Source of the DNA: RUG708 sp050946535
Lineage (GTDB): Bacteria; Bacillota; Clostridia; Peptostreptococcales; Anaerovoracaceae
Length of the DNA: 64,000 nt
Direction: 5' to 3'
Assembly (NCBI GenBank): GCA_050946535.1
Contig: JBMNUZ010000001.1
Span: 235,488 to 299,487, forward strand
Part shown: positions 41,909-51,747 of the stretch, piece after piece
Numbering within the stretch: the stretch's first letter is position 1
Layout of the letters: every line of letters starts with the position of its first letter
Notes under the pieces: model-generated
Databases searched by the model: none
Seen by the model: the letters and a program-made list of their open reading frames with translations, nothing else
What the model was told of the DNA's origin: nothing
Position numbers and translations under genes: made by a program

Positions 41909-44900
41909 GTTTTACACATCTGCACGTACATACGGAATACAGCCTGCTGGACGGCGCTTCGCGGATAGAACCGCTCGTGAAGAGAGCGGCGGAGCTCGGG
42001 ATGGATTCGCTCGCGATAACAGACCACGGAGTCATGTTCGGCGTCGTGGATTTCTGGAAAGCCGCGAAAAAAGAGGGCATCAGGCCGGTAATAGGGTGCG
42101 AAGTCTACACGGCAGCCAGGACGAGGTTCGATAAAGATCCAGAAAAGGACAAATACAGAGGTCATCTGATACTGCTCGCAGAAAACAACGACGGCTACAG
42201 AAATCTGATCAAAATAGTCTCTCGTTCGTACACAGAGGGCTTTTACTATAAACCGAGAACCGATATGGATCTGCTGAGGCAGTACAGCGGCGGCATCATA
42301 GCCACGAGTGCGTGCCTCGCGGGCGATGTGCAGCAGAGGCTGCTCGCCGGAGATTACGAGGGAGCAAGGGCCAAGGCTCTGGAATTTCAGGACATTTTCG
42401 GGAAGGGAAACTTCTTCCTCGAGATGCAGAACCAGGGCCTCGACGAGGAGAAACGCATCAATCCGCTGCTCATCAGGCTCAGCCGCGAGACCGGCATCGG
42501 ACTCGTGGCTACGAACGATGTCCACTATATTAACCGGGAAGACGCGTCTTACCACGATGTCCTGCTCTGCATACAGACAGGAGCTCATCTTTCGGATGAA
42601 AACAGGATGAGATTTCCGAACGACCAGTTCTACCTGAAGTCTGAGGAAGAGATGCGCGAGCTGTTCAGCGAGGTGCCGGAAGCCATAGAGAATACGCATA
42701 AAATCGCAGAGCGCTGCGACGTCGAATTCGAATTCGGCCACCTGCATCTCCCTGAATTCAAACCGCCCGAGCCTTACGATTCGGAATCGTACCTGAGAAT
42801 GCTCTGCGAAAAAGGCGTCAGCGAACGTTATGAGAACGTGACCGATGAAATAAGGACGCGCCTCGAGTACGAGCTCGATACTATAACGACTATGGGTTAT
42901 GTGGAGTATTTCCTCATCGTGTGGGACTTCATAAACTATGCGAAATCGAGGGGGATTCCGGTCGGGCCGGGGCGCGGTTCGGCGGCAGGAAGCGTAGTGG
43001 CGTACTGCCTTAAGATCACGGACATAGACCCTATTAAATACAACCTTATCTTTGAACGTTTCCTCAATCCGGAACGTGTCAGCATGCCTGATATAGACGT
43101 GGACTTCTGTTTCGAACGCAGAGGAGAGGTAATAGACTATGTGGTGCAGAAGTACGGCCGCGACCACGTATCGCAGATCATCACGTTCGGCACGATGAAG
43201 GCGAAGCAGGCCGTGAGAGACGTCGGAAGAGTCATGGAAATCAGCTATGCGACGACGGATGAAATCGCGAAGATGATACCGTTCGAACTGAACATGACTA
43301 TAGACAGGGCTCTGGAAGTCAATCCGAATCTCAGGAAAAAATACGACACTGATCCTGAGATACACAGACTCATCGATGTTTCGAGATCAATAGAGGGAAT
43401 GCCGCGCAACGCGTCCACCCATGCCGCAGGCGTCGTCATTTCGAGAAATCCTCTCGACGACTACGTCCCGTTGTATATGTCGGACAAGGGCATCTCGGCG
43501 CAGTTCAACATGACGACCATCGAGGAGCTCGGACTGCTGAAAATGGACTTCCTGGGACTGAGGACGCTGACCGTGATAAGGGACGCGCAGGACGCTATCG
43601 AACGCAACCACGGTGTGACGGTCGACTTTACGAAAATGGAATTCGACGATCCGAAGGTCTACAAAATGATCTCGTCCGGAGATACGTTAGGCGTGTTTCA
43701 GCTCGAGTCGGGCGGAATGACGCAGTTCATGAAGAGACTGGAACCTGACTGCATCGACGATATCATCGCCGGAATTTCGCTCTACAGACCGGGCCCTATG
43801 GAATCTATTCCGAAATACATAGAAAACAAGAAAAATCCGTCGAAGATACAATATCTCGATCCGCATCTCGAGCCGATCCTGAACGTCACGTACGGCTGCC
43901 TGGTCTATCAGGAGCAGGTTATGCAGATTGTAAGAGATCTGGCCGGGTATTCATACGGCAGGAGCGATCTCGTGCGCCGCGCAATGGCGAAGAAACACGA
44001 GGATGAGATGCTGAAGGAAGAGCAGTACTTCGTGTACGGCAGGCCAGCGGAGAACGGCCAGGAAGCGGTAAAAGGCTGCGTGGCGAACGGCATTCCGGAA
44101 GACCGTGCGAAGGAAATATTCGCGCATATGGTGAGCTTCGCATCGTATGCCTTCAACAAGTCGCACGCGGCGGCATATGCTGTCGTGGCATACGAGACGG
44201 CGTGGCTCAAGTGCAACTACAGGGCGGAGTTCATGGCAGCCCTCATGACGAGCGTCAGCGACGATCCGGTCAAGATCGCCAAGTACATAAGGAACAGCCG
44301 CGAACACGGAGTCGAAGTGCTTCCGCCTGATATAAACGAAAGCAGCAGGAAATTCACGGCGCACGACGGCAAGATCAGATTCGGAATGAGCGGCGTCAAG
44401 AATGTCGGAGACGGCGTGATCGAGGAGATCATTCATGCACGTGAAACGCGCGGAAAGTTCAGGGATTTCCCTGGCTTCATAGATTCGCTCGATATTTCGA
44501 AAGTAAACAAAAAGGCAGTGGAAAGCCTCATAAAGGCAGGAGCGTTCGATTCCATCGACCGGAACAGGGCGAGGCTCATGACGGTCTACGAGGACCTGAT
44601 GGACACAGCTCACGATATATCGAAAAACAACGTCGCCGGGCAGATATCACTGTTCAGCGACTTCGAGGACTTCGGCGGCGCCGGTCTCAGCCAGAGCATG
44701 ACGTATAAAATGCCTGAAGTGAGGAATTTCAGCAAAAAGACGATGCTCGAAATGGAGAAGGAAGTGCTCGGCGTCTACGTTTCAGGACATCCGCTCGACG
44801 AATACCGCGACAGGATCGGCAGGATCTCGAGTACTGACACGGAGAAGCTGCAGCATCCGCTTGATAACGACCTGCACGACGGAGAAAGAATCGCGATAGG

Positions 44901-45360
44901 CGCGATGATCCGTTCCGTGAGAAGCGTGATAACGAAGAAAAATACGATCATGGCATTTGTCCAGATCGAAGATCTTTACGGCGAGACGGAAGTTACCGTC
45001 TTTCCGCGTACATATAAAAATGTCAGGGATCTGCTGTCTGACGGCAGAATAGTGGTGATAAGCGGCAGAATCCAGCTGCGCGACGAGGAGACGGCGAGCA
45101 TAATAGCGGAGGACATAACCGATATCGATGACTATCATACCGTCGACGATGACAGGGATGTGTACCTTACGATACCGGACGGCGCAGATGAAAACGGGAT
45201 GCTGAGCGACATCTCGGCCGTGATTTCAAAATATCCCGGAAAGCGGAAGGTATATATACTGCTGAAGCGGAACGGGAAGAGACTTGCAGCGGACAGAACG
45301 GTCGCTCCGTGCAGCAGATTCTTTGCTGAAATCGGCAATATCATGGGAAAGGAGCAATAG
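41905..45360 (+). CDS. dnaE: DNA polymerase III alpha subunit
   Basis: An 1151-residue C-family DNA polymerase. The N-terminal PHP domain (HLHVHTEYSLLDGA, AITDHGVMFG) leads into the polymerase palm, where PDIDVDFCFERR holds the metal Asp residues D398 and D400. The region KHAAGVV-like THAAGVVI and GRSDLVRRAMAKK lie on the fingers. The C-terminal part has a helix-hairpin and an OB fold (EDLYGETEVTVFP). It is the DnaE form rather than PolC; PolC is probably encoded elsewhere. pfkA follows after 3 nt. Confidence 0.96.
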   Translation: MSFTHLHVHTEYSLLDGASRIEPLVKRAAELGMDSLAITDHGVMFGVVDFWKAAKKEGIRPVIGCEVYTAARTRFDKDPEKDKYRGHLILLAENNDGYRNLIKIVSRSYTEGFYYKPRTDMDLLRQYSGGIIATSACLAGDVQQRLLAGDYEGARAKALEFQDIFGKGNFFLEMQNQGLDEEKRINPLLIRLSRETGIGLVATNDVHYINREDASYHDVLLCIQTGAHLSDENRMRFPNDQFYLKSEEEMRELFSEVPEAIENTHKIAERCDVEFEFGHLHLPEFKPPEPYDSESYLRMLCEKGVSERYENVTDEIRTRLEYELDTITTMGYVEYFLIVWDFINYAKSRGIPVGPGRGSAAGSVVAYCLKITDIDPIKYNLIFERFLNPERVSMPDIDVDFCFERRGEVIDYVVQKYGRDHVSQIITFGTMKAKQAVRDVGRVMEISYATTDEIAKMIPFELNMTIDRALEVNPNLRKKYDTDPEIHRLIDVSRSIEGMPRNASTHAAGVVISRNPLDDYVPLYMSDKGISAQFNMTTIEELGLLKMDFLGLRTLTVIRDAQDAIERNHGVTVDFTKMEFDDPKVYKMISSGDTLGVFQLESGGMTQFMKRLEPDCIDDIIAGISLYRPGPMESIPKYIENKKNPSKIQYLDPHLEPILNVTYGCLVYQEQVMQIVRDLAGYSYGRSDLVRRAMAKKHEDEMLKEEQYFVYGRPAENGQEAVKGCVANGIPEDRAKEIFAHMVSFASYAFNKSHAAAYAVVAYETAWLKCNYRAEFMAALMTSVSDDPVKIAKYIRNSREHGVEVLPPDINESSRKFTAHDGKIRFGMSGVKNVGDGVIEEIIHARETRGKFRDFPGFIDSLDISKVNKKAVESLIKAGAFDSIDRNRARLMTVYEDLMDTAHDISKNNVAGQISLFSDFEDFGGAGLSQSMTYKMPEVRNFSKKTMLEMEKEVLGVYVSGHPLDEYRDRIGRISSTDTEKLQHPLDNDLHDGERIAIGAMIRSVRSVITKKNTIMAFVQIEDLYGETEVTVFPRTYKNVRDLLSDGRIVVISGRIQLRDEETASIIAEDITDIDDYHTVDDDRDVYLTIPDGADENGMLSDISAVISKYPGKRKVYILLKRNGKRLAADRTVAPCSRFFAEIGNIMGKEQ

Positions 45361-45363
45361 GCG

Positions 45364-46326
45364 ATGAAAAGGATAGGAGTACTGACAAGCGGCGGCGATG
45401 CACCGGGAATGAATGCGGCGATAAGAGCCGTCGTCAGAGGTGCTATTTACAATGATATGCAGGTGTACGGAATATTCGACGGCTACGAAGGCCTGATGAA
45501 CGGAGAGATCGAGGAATTCGGCCGCGCATCTGTTTCGGATATAATCCACAGAGGCGGAACGATCCTCAGGAGTTCGAGAAGCCCCGAATTCAAGACACCT
45601 GAAGGATTGAAGAAAGCGATAAAGCAGGCAGGAAACTACGGACTCGAGGGAATCGTGATTATAGGCGGAGACGGCTCGTTCAGAGGTTCGGTAAATCTGC
45701 TGCGCGGCGGCATAGCTACCATAGGCGTGCCGGGAACGATAGACAACGACCTCGGATACACAGACACGACGATAGGCTTCGACACAGCGGTCAACACAGT
45801 GGTGTCGCTTCTGGGAAACATCAGAGACACGACCATAGCGCACGGATGCGCTACTGTAGTCGAGGTTATGGGCAGAAACTGCGGTGACATAGCGCTCAGA
45901 GCAGGACTGGCGGCAGGCGCCGAATCCATCCTGATTCCGGAGGTGCCTTACGACCTCGATGCGATATGCAAGCGCATGATCTCAGGCAAAAAGCGCGGCA
46001 AGAATCACAGCATCATCATGAAGGCGGAGGGCGTCGACATTCCTACGTCGGAACTCGCACACCTGCTCGAGGAACGCACGGGGATACAGACACGCACCGT
46101 GATTCCGGCATATATTCAGAGAGGCGGTTCGCCTACTGCTACCGACAGACTCCTTGCGAGCAGACTGGGATACAAGGCAGTGGAGCTGCTCCGCGACGAC
46201 GTGCGCGGCGTGGCGGTCGGCGTTCACGGCGACGAAGTAATAGTCAAAGATATAGAAGAGGCGATAGATACTAAAAATAAGCCGGACGTTAAGGATATAG
46301 AACTCGCTTCGATATTGTCAATATAA
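45364..46326 (+). CDS. pfkA: ATP-dependent 6-phosphofructokinase
   Basis: A 320-residue glycolytic kinase. The ATP loop LTSGGDAPGMNAAIRA is followed by IIGGDGSFRG (GGDGS marks an ATP, not pyrophosphate, enzyme) and the catalytic loop PGTIDNDLGYTDTTIGFDTA. The length is that of the bacterial allosteric enzyme. It follows dnaE by three bases, the same dnaE-pfkA order found in other Bacillota. A strong promoter for glmS overlaps its end. Confidence 0.96.
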   Translation: MKRIGVLTSGGDAPGMNAAIRAVVRGAIYNDMQVYGIFDGYEGLMNGEIEEFGRASVSDIIHRGGTILRSSRSPEFKTPEGLKKAIKQAGNYGLEGIVIIGGDGSFRGSVNLLRGGIATIGVPGTIDNDLGYTDTTIGFDTAVNTVVSLLGNIRDTTIAHGCATVVEVMGRNCGDIALRAGLAAGAESILIPEVPYDLDAICKRMISGKKRGKNHSIIMKAEGVDIPTSELAHLLEERTGIQTRTVIPAYIQRGGSPTATDRLLASRLGYKAVELLRDDVRGVAVGVHGDEVIVKDIEEAIDTKNKPDVKDIELASILSI

Positions 46327-46343
46327 TTGACCTCTGATATAAT
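46315..46343 (+). promoter_or_regulatory. glmS promoter overlapping the end of pfkA
   Basis: TTGTCA (46315-46320), 17 bp, then TATAAT (46338-46343) with TGA before it. The -35 lies inside the last codons of pfkA. The 5' leader of about 120 nt has a GC-rich hairpin (AGGCCGC/GCGGCCT, about 46385-46402) but no glmS ribozyme core that I can recognise. Confidence 0.7.
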
Positions 46344-46471
46344 CTGAAATCATATTTTAATTACCGCATGGTAATGATAAAAGCAAGGCCGCGCGGCGGC
46401 CTCTGCTGCGTTTTCGTGTGCAATTACGCTCAGGAAAGCGGAACGGAACGAAGAACAGGAGTATTGGAATT

Positions 46472-48304
46472 ATGTGTGGAATAGTCGGATATATCGGCGA
46501 AGACAACGCCACCGGAATAGTAATCGAAGGATTGAAAAAACTCGAATACAGAGGCTACGATTCTTCCGGGATAGCCCTTTGCACAAAAAATAAAGAACTG
46601 ATCGTACGCAAAAAGAAAGGCAGAATAAAAAATCTCGAAGAGATGATCAGCGGCGAAAATCTCGAGGCACATCTCGGGATCGGCCATACGAGATGGGCGA
46701 CACACGGAGCACCCTCAGATGAGAACGCTCACCCTCACGTAGACATGAGCGGAAAGATAGCTGTCGTACACAACGGCATCATCGAAAATTTCGCCGAACT
46801 GAAAAAAGAGCTGATCGAAAAACACGGTTCTGTGTTTAAATCAGAGACGGACACAGAGGTGCTCGCTCACCTCATCGGAGTATATTACAAGGGCAATCTC
46901 GAGGACGCAGTCTACAACGCACTCAAGCGTGTCCGCGGCTCATACGGCATAGGCGTCATCTGCGCCGACGAGCCGGACAAGCTGGTTGCCGCAAGACGCA
47001 ACAGCCCGCTGATAATCGGCCTGGGAAAGCTCGGCAACTTCATAGCGAGCGATATTCCGGCCGTGCTCAAATACTGCCGCCAGATCTATCTGCTTGAGAA
47101 CAATGAAATGGCGGTTATCCGCGAAAATGAAGTCAATATCTACGACGCGGACCGGAACGAAGTCAAGAGAGACGTCTTCAACGTTACGTGGGACGCCGAT
47201 GCGGCCGAAAAGGAAGGCTACGAGCACTTCATGCTCAAGGAAATACACGAGCAGCCGGACGGAATCAAGGACACTCTCATGCGCCGCATGAACGACGAGG
47301 GCGAGATAACACTCGACGGAATCAACCTGACGAAAGAGGACATCGAATCGTTCGACAAGGTGTATATAGTCGCGTGCGGTACCGCATACCACGCTGGCCT
47401 CATAGGGAAATACGCCATCGAAAAGCTGGCGCGCATCAGTGTGGAAGTCGATGTGGCATCCGAATTCAGATACAGAGATCCGTTCGTTGACGAACACACT
47501 CTCTTCATAGCCATCAGCCAGTCGGGAGAAACTCTCGATACGCTCGAGGCTCTCCGCGAAGCGAAGAAAAAGGGAGCGCGCGTCCTTTCAGTCGTAAATG
47601 TCGTGGGAAGCTCTGTGGCAAGAGAATCAGACGATGTGTTCTACACATGGGCAGGTCCGGAAATCGCCGTGGCATCCACGAAAGCGTATACGACGCAGCT
47701 CGTCTGCATGTACATGATCGCTCTCTACATGGGACGCAAGAAGGGAGTCGTTTCCGACGAAACATACAATAAGTTCATAGAGGAACTCGAAGCTGTCCCT
47801 GAAAAGGTAAAATCGATCCTGGGACAGGAGAAGAAAATCGCCGCCATCGCCAAGGATCTTTACAGTAAAAACGCCGTTTTCTATATCGGCAGGAGCATAG
47901 ATTCGGCTGTTTCTTACGAGGGCTCGCTCAAGCTCAAGGAGATTTCGTACATAAATTCGTTCGCGATCGCAGCCGGAGAGCTCAAGCACGGAACGATAGC
48001 ACTGATCGAACAGGGAACTCTCGTAGTGGCTCTTGCGACTCAGGACAAGCTGTTCGAAAAGATGCTTTCGAACATCAAGGAGGTTAAAGCGAGAGGCGCG
48101 TACGTCCTTTCGATAGCCAAGGAAGGAAATACGGCTATTGAAGAGGAGTCCGACGAGGTAATCTACATTCCTCAGTGCATGGACGAAATCACGCCGCTCC
48201 TTTCTATAGTTCCGCTTCAGCTTTTCGCATACTACGTAGCGAAATACAGAGGCTGCGACATAGACAAGCCAAAGAATCTCGCAAAGAGCGTAACAGTGGA
48301 ATAA
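46472..48304 (+). CDS. glmS: Glutamine-fructose-6-phosphate aminotransferase
   Basis: A 610-residue enzyme that makes glucosamine 6-phosphate. It starts MCGIVGYIG; the Cys after Met is the N-terminal nucleophile, so the ATG at 46472 is the true start and longer frames are excluded. The glutaminase domain (to about 240) is followed by two SIS sugar-isomerase domains (VACGTAYHAG, SQSGETLDT, and near the end DKPKNLAKSVTVE, the family C-terminus). It feeds glmU and cell-wall synthesis. Confidence 0.97.
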   Translation: MCGIVGYIGEDNATGIVIEGLKKLEYRGYDSSGIALCTKNKELIVRKKKGRIKNLEEMISGENLEAHLGIGHTRWATHGAPSDENAHPHVDMSGKIAVVHNGIIENFAELKKELIEKHGSVFKSETDTEVLAHLIGVYYKGNLEDAVYNALKRVRGSYGIGVICADEPDKLVAARRNSPLIIGLGKLGNFIASDIPAVLKYCRQIYLLENNEMAVIRENEVNIYDADRNEVKRDVFNVTWDADAAEKEGYEHFMLKEIHEQPDGIKDTLMRRMNDEGEITLDGINLTKEDIESFDKVYIVACGTAYHAGLIGKYAIEKLARISVEVDVASEFRYRDPFVDEHTLFIAISQSGETLDTLEALREAKKKGARVLSVVNVVGSSVARESDDVFYTWAGPEIAVASTKAYTTQLVCMYMIALYMGRKKGVVSDETYNKFIEELEAVPEKVKSILGQEKKIAAIAKDLYSKNAVFYIGRSIDSAVSYEGSLKLKEISYINSFAIAAGELKHGTIALIEQGTLVVALATQDKLFEKMLSNIKEVKARGAYVLSIAKEGNTAIEEESDEVIYIPQCMDEITPLLSIVPLQLFAYYVAKYRGCDIDKPKNLAKSVTVE

Positions 48305-48370
48305 ACTGCGCTGGCATGCAGAGCATGCACGGCCAGAGGCGTATGCATATAGTCAGAAGCAATTAAAGAA

Positions 48371-48412
48371 GGCCGCGTGCGAAACGGAGACATCTCCGTT
48401 CCGCACGCGGCC
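48371..48412. terminator. Long hairpin between converging glmS and udp
   Basis: A 19-bp stem with one mismatch (GGCCGCGTGCGAAACGGAG with its complement) has an ACAT loop. T residues follow on the plus strand and TTCTTTAATT on the minus strand, so it serves both genes. Confidence 0.8.
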
Positions 48413-48448
48413 TGTTTCGTCCCAAGCTGTCTGCTTCTATGTTGTCTG

Positions 48449-49240
48449 TTATTCCTCGCCGGCCCCGTCTCTGGCTTTGTCCTTTTTTATCTGTATCCGC
48501 AGCGCTTCGACAGCGGTCCTGACCGAGCTGTCGACGTCGTGATCGACGGGATTTGAAAGACCCTGTTTCGCGCGTTCCTGGTTGGCCATGACGTGAAGCA
48601 CGGTTGCAGCCCTGGCGCCGAGGTACTGGGCGACGATGAAGATCGCGGCCGATTCCATCTCTGACGCCAGGCAGCCCATCCTGAGCCACGCATTCCATTT
48701 GTATTGAAGCATGCCGGACGCAGGCATCTTCTCTGGTTCGTGCTGTCCGTAAAAAGAATCTTTGCACTGCACGACTCCGGTGTGATAAGTCTTTCCTGAC
48801 TTTGCGGCAGCTTCAGCGAGAGAAGATGTCAGTTCGAAATCGGCCGCGGCAGGATATTCTACCGGTGCGTACTCGAGGCTTGTTCCTTCGGCGCGGACCG
48901 CTGCGGTCGCTATCACGAGATCGCCGCTTTTAACGTCTGTTCTCATGCCTCCGCACGTTCCCGTTCTGACAAACGTATCGGCGCCCGCTTTTACCAGCTC
49001 CTCGACGGCTATCGCGGCGGACGGACCGCCTATGCCTGTGGATGTCACGCTGACTCTCGTGCCGTCGAGCGTGCCTGTGTACGTGACGAATTCACGGTTG
49101 TCGGCGACGAACTGAGCGTCGTCGAAATACGATGCAACAAGTTTGCAGCGTTTCGGGTCGCCCGGCAGTATCACGTATCGGCCGACGCTGCCGTTCTTTA
49201 TACCGAGGTGATATTGTGTACCTTCTTCTGAATATTTCAT
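48449..49240 (-). CDS. udp: Uridine phosphorylase
   Basis: A 263-residue nucleoside phosphorylase of the NP-I family. GDPKRCKLVA and the phosphate/ribose site RTGTCGGM are visible, then CKDSFYGQHEPEKM (the uridine-type insertion) and LASEMESAAIF (ribose contacts). It splits uridine into uracil and ribose 1-phosphate in the cytoplasm. The ATG follows AGGAGAAAC on the minus strand. With deoC and hpt it forms a salvage set, though encoded apart. Confidence 0.93.
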   Translation of the reverse strand: MKYSEEGTQYHLGIKNGSVGRYVILPGDPKRCKLVASYFDDAQFVADNREFVTYTGTLDGTRVSVTSTGIGGPSAAIAVEELVKAGADTFVRTGTCGGMRTDVKSGDLVIATAAVRAEGTSLEYAPVEYPAAADFELTSSLAEAAAKSGKTYHTGVVQCKDSFYGQHEPEKMPASGMLQYKWNAWLRMGCLASEMESAAIFIVAQYLGARAATVLHVMANQERAKQGLSNPVDHDVDSSVRTAVEALRIQIKKDKARDGAGEE

Positions 49241-49314
49241 AATTGTTTCTCCTGTGTTACCGAATTGAAATCTTAAGCTTAATTAATACGATAGCATGAT
49301 TTTTCTATTCGTTG

Positions 49315-49320
49315 TATAAT
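49315..49320 (+). promoter_or_regulatory. Possible -10 for the GerMN lipoprotein gene
   Basis: TATAAT lies 78 bp before the ATG; the -35 at 17 bp is poor (TAGCAT). Offered with low confidence. Confidence 0.35.
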
Positions 49321-49398
49321 ATGTCATCGATAAGCAGAAATTTTCTGCCATCTTGGACAGACAGTTGATATATTCATTTCAACGACAGGAGGTTAGAC

Positions 49399-50211
49399 AT
49401 GTTTAAGAAAAGTTCGAAAATCAGAAGTATTTTCGCGGTAACGCTTGCGCTGCTCCTCACGCTGGCATTCGCGGGATGCTCATCTTCTTCTACATCAGAT
49501 ACGGGCTCAGGCGGGTCAGGCTCTTCAGACAGCACCAGCGTATCAGCTGATACAGGCTCGGCAGACAGCAGCTCAGAATCTGATCAGGCCGAGTTTCAGG
49601 CGCTTTTAAGCTACGTCAATTACGATTACATTGAAACTGGCGATGAATCCCAGCCTAAACTCCTCAGAAAGATAGAAACTACGGTCACTTCAGACAAAGA
49701 CACCGAGGAAGCAAAGATAGAGGCCCTCATAAATGCTCTTGCAACGGTTCCTGATGACGGGTCGGCAGCCGAGACGGTGGTCGACGGCCGTGTGACCATC
49801 AATTTCGTAAAGATCAGCGGCAACAATGCCGTGATAGATGTGTCATCATCCGGACTTGACAATCTGAGCGAGATGGACGAGCAGTACTTCATTTACCAGA
49901 TTACTGATTCCGTGCTCAACACGTTCGACGATATCGACGGCGTGAGATTTACAGTAGACGGCACAAATACAGATATACTCGTCACTATAGATATATCCCA
50001 GCCGTTCACGAGGGATTCGGTATCGGAGTTCCTCAACGATTCGAGCAGCTCGGACAGCAGTTCTTCAGATTCCAGCAGCGGTACGGCTTCGTCACAGAGC
50101 AGTTCAGATTCAAGCTCCGATTCGACTGGAACGAGCTCACAGAGCGGCGTCGTGGATGACAGCAGCAGCAGTTCAGGTTCAGACAGCGGTGTTGTAGACG
50201 ATCAGCAGTAA
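49399..50211 (+). CDS. GerMN-domain lipoprotein
   Basis: A 270-residue lipoprotein whose signal peptide ends at FAGC (about Cys27), then a Ser/Gly linker. The GerMN domain spans about residues 75-205 (LLRKIETTVTS, INFVKISGNNAVIDVS, QYFIYQITDSVLNTF, GVRFTVDGTNTDIL). The last 60 residues are a repetitive Ser/Asp tail. GerMN proteins act at the cell envelope, in sporulation or wall metabolism. An AGGAGG site precedes the ATG. ahcY follows 33 nt later; no functional link is evident. Confidence 0.87.
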   Translation: MFKKSSKIRSIFAVTLALLLTLAFAGCSSSSTSDTGSGGSGSSDSTSVSADTGSADSSSESDQAEFQALLSYVNYDYIETGDESQPKLLRKIETTVTSDKDTEEAKIEALINALATVPDDGSAAETVVDGRVTINFVKISGNNAVIDVSSSGLDNLSEMDEQYFIYQITDSVLNTFDDIDGVRFTVDGTNTDILVTIDISQPFTRDSVSEFLNDSSSSDSSSSDSSSGTASSQSSSDSSSDSTGTSSQSGVVDDSSSSSGSDSGVVDDQQ

Positions 50212-50244
50212 CGTGATTCGTTTATTTAAAGGGAGCATGTTTTT

Positions 50245-51501
50245 ATGAAAGAAGATCAGTGTGATATCAAAGATATTAATCTGGCACCGTCCGGGCGCGT
50301 CAAGATCGACTGGGTGAGGGCAAATATGCCGGTTCTGGCCGGTATAGAAAAGGAATTCAAAAAGACTCAGCCTTTCAAGGGAGTAAAGATTTCGCTCTCA
50401 GTACATCTCGAGGCGAAGACAGCCTATCTCTGTGAGACGCTCGCGGCCGGCGGGGCGGTCATGTCCGTTACGGGGAGCAATATCCTGTCTACACAGGACG
50501 ATGTGGCTGCGGCGCTTGCTGCAGAAGGACTCAGAGTTTTTGCGGTTCACGGCGAGTCGGAAGACGACTATAAAAAGCACATAAAGATGACGCTGGCTAA
50601 CGGTCCGCAGATCATAATAGACGACGGCGGAGATCTCGTCAGCATGCTCCACACCGAGATGCAGGATCTCGCCGGCGGCGTATACGGAGGCTGCGAGGAG
50701 ACGACCACGGGCGTCATAAGACTGCGCGCGATGGATGCCGACGGCGTCCTCAGGTTCCCGATGGTGGCAGTAAACGATGCCAAATGCAAGCATCTCTTCG
50801 ACAACAGGTACGGCACAGGACAGTCTGTCTGGGAGAGCATCATGCACAACACGAACCTGATCGTCGCGTCGAAGACAGTTGTGGTAGCCGGATACGGCTG
50901 GTGCGGCAAAGGCGTAGCCATGAGAGCGGCCGCGATGGGAGCGCGCGTAATAGTCACAGAGGTCGATCCGGTAAAAGCGATCGAAGCAAGAATGGACGGA
51001 TACGACGTCATGCCTATGGAAAAGGCAGCGGAGCTCGGAGACTTCTTTGTAACTGTAACGGGATGCGACAAGGTCATTACCGAGGAGCACTTCGCCAGGA
51101 TGAAGGACGGAGCCGTGCTCGCGAACGCCGGACATTTTGACGTCGAAATCGATGTGGACTGGCTCAACAAACACTGCGCTGAGAAAAAGGAGGCGCGCGA
51201 GAACATTACGGGATACGTGCTCGGTGACGGCAGACAGATCAACGTCATGGCGGAGGGCAGACTCGTGAATATCGCCGCTTCAAACGGCCATCCGGCCGAG
51301 ATCATGGACATGAGCTTCGCGGTACAGGCGCTTTCGGCTCTGTACATTCTTCAGAATCACGAAAAGCTCGGGAACCACGTCATAAACGTGACAGACAAGA
51401 TAGACGATCTCGTAGCGCGCCGCAAGCTTGCAGCGTGGGGTACGGAGATAGACACTCTTACCGACGAACAGGAGAAATATCTTCACAGCTGGCAGCTGTA
51501 G
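50245..51501 (+). CDS. ahcY: Adenosylhomocysteinase
   Basis: A 418-residue NAD-dependent enzyme that splits S-adenosylhomocysteine into adenosine and homocysteine. Substrate residues are seen in SVHLEAKTAYL, GSNILSTQDD and CEETTTGVIRLRAM; NAD binds VVAGYGWCGKGVAMRA. The C-terminal part with NGHPAEIMDMSFA is intact, as in the shorter bacterial form. It keeps methyl-transfer reactions moving. The ribosome site is AAAGGGAG. Confidence 0.95.
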   Translation: MKEDQCDIKDINLAPSGRVKIDWVRANMPVLAGIEKEFKKTQPFKGVKISLSVHLEAKTAYLCETLAAGGAVMSVTGSNILSTQDDVAAALAAEGLRVFAVHGESEDDYKKHIKMTLANGPQIIIDDGGDLVSMLHTEMQDLAGGVYGGCEETTTGVIRLRAMDADGVLRFPMVAVNDAKCKHLFDNRYGTGQSVWESIMHNTNLIVASKTVVVAGYGWCGKGVAMRAAAMGARVIVTEVDPVKAIEARMDGYDVMPMEKAAELGDFFVTVTGCDKVITEEHFARMKDGAVLANAGHFDVEIDVDWLNKHCAEKKEARENITGYVLGDGRQINVMAEGRLVNIAASNGHPAEIMDMSFAVQALSALYILQNHEKLGNHVINVTDKIDDLVARRKLAAWGTEIDTLTDEQEKYLHSWQL

Positions 51502-51620
51502 GACCGGTGATGTTTCCGCGGATCAGGATCCAGCCGCCGGCACGTGTCAGCTTCCGGAGGATCGGTAATATTGAAATGTCCGCGGAGCGGACGCAGTAAG
51601 GCAGTTTTCTGAAAAATGCA

Positions 51621-51647
51621 AAGGCCGCCCGATGGGCGGCCTTTTTA
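51621..51647 (+). terminator. Rho-independent terminator after ahcY
   Basis: A perfect 10-bp stem AAGGCCGCCC/GGGCGGCCTT with GAT loop and a T-run follows the ahcY end by about 120 nt. Confidence 0.9.
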
Positions 51648-51659
51648 TAATGTTTGTTC

Positions 51660-51688
51660 TTGATATGAACTCATTGTATCGGTAAAAT
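51660..51688 (+). promoter_or_regulatory. thrC promoter
   Basis: TTGATA (51660-51665), 17 bp, then TAAAAT (51683-51688), 60 bp before the ATG. Confidence 0.6.
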
Positions 51689-51747
51689 ATAACGAGAAAA
51701 CCATACATGACAATAATTTCCCACTGATAGAGAAGGAGAGCACTTCA

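Noticed and set aside
41812..43365. Long antisense reading frames opposite dnaE, asnS (2429-3769), the 4502-5662 region and the hydrogenase (29014-30054)
   Set aside because: They lie opposite well-supported genes, have no ribosome sites or recognisable domains, and are explained by biased codon use on the sense strand.
46344..46471. A glmS ribozyme in the glmS leader
   Set aside because: The region is short and lacks the conserved core I know of the ribozyme; only a simple GC hairpin is seen.
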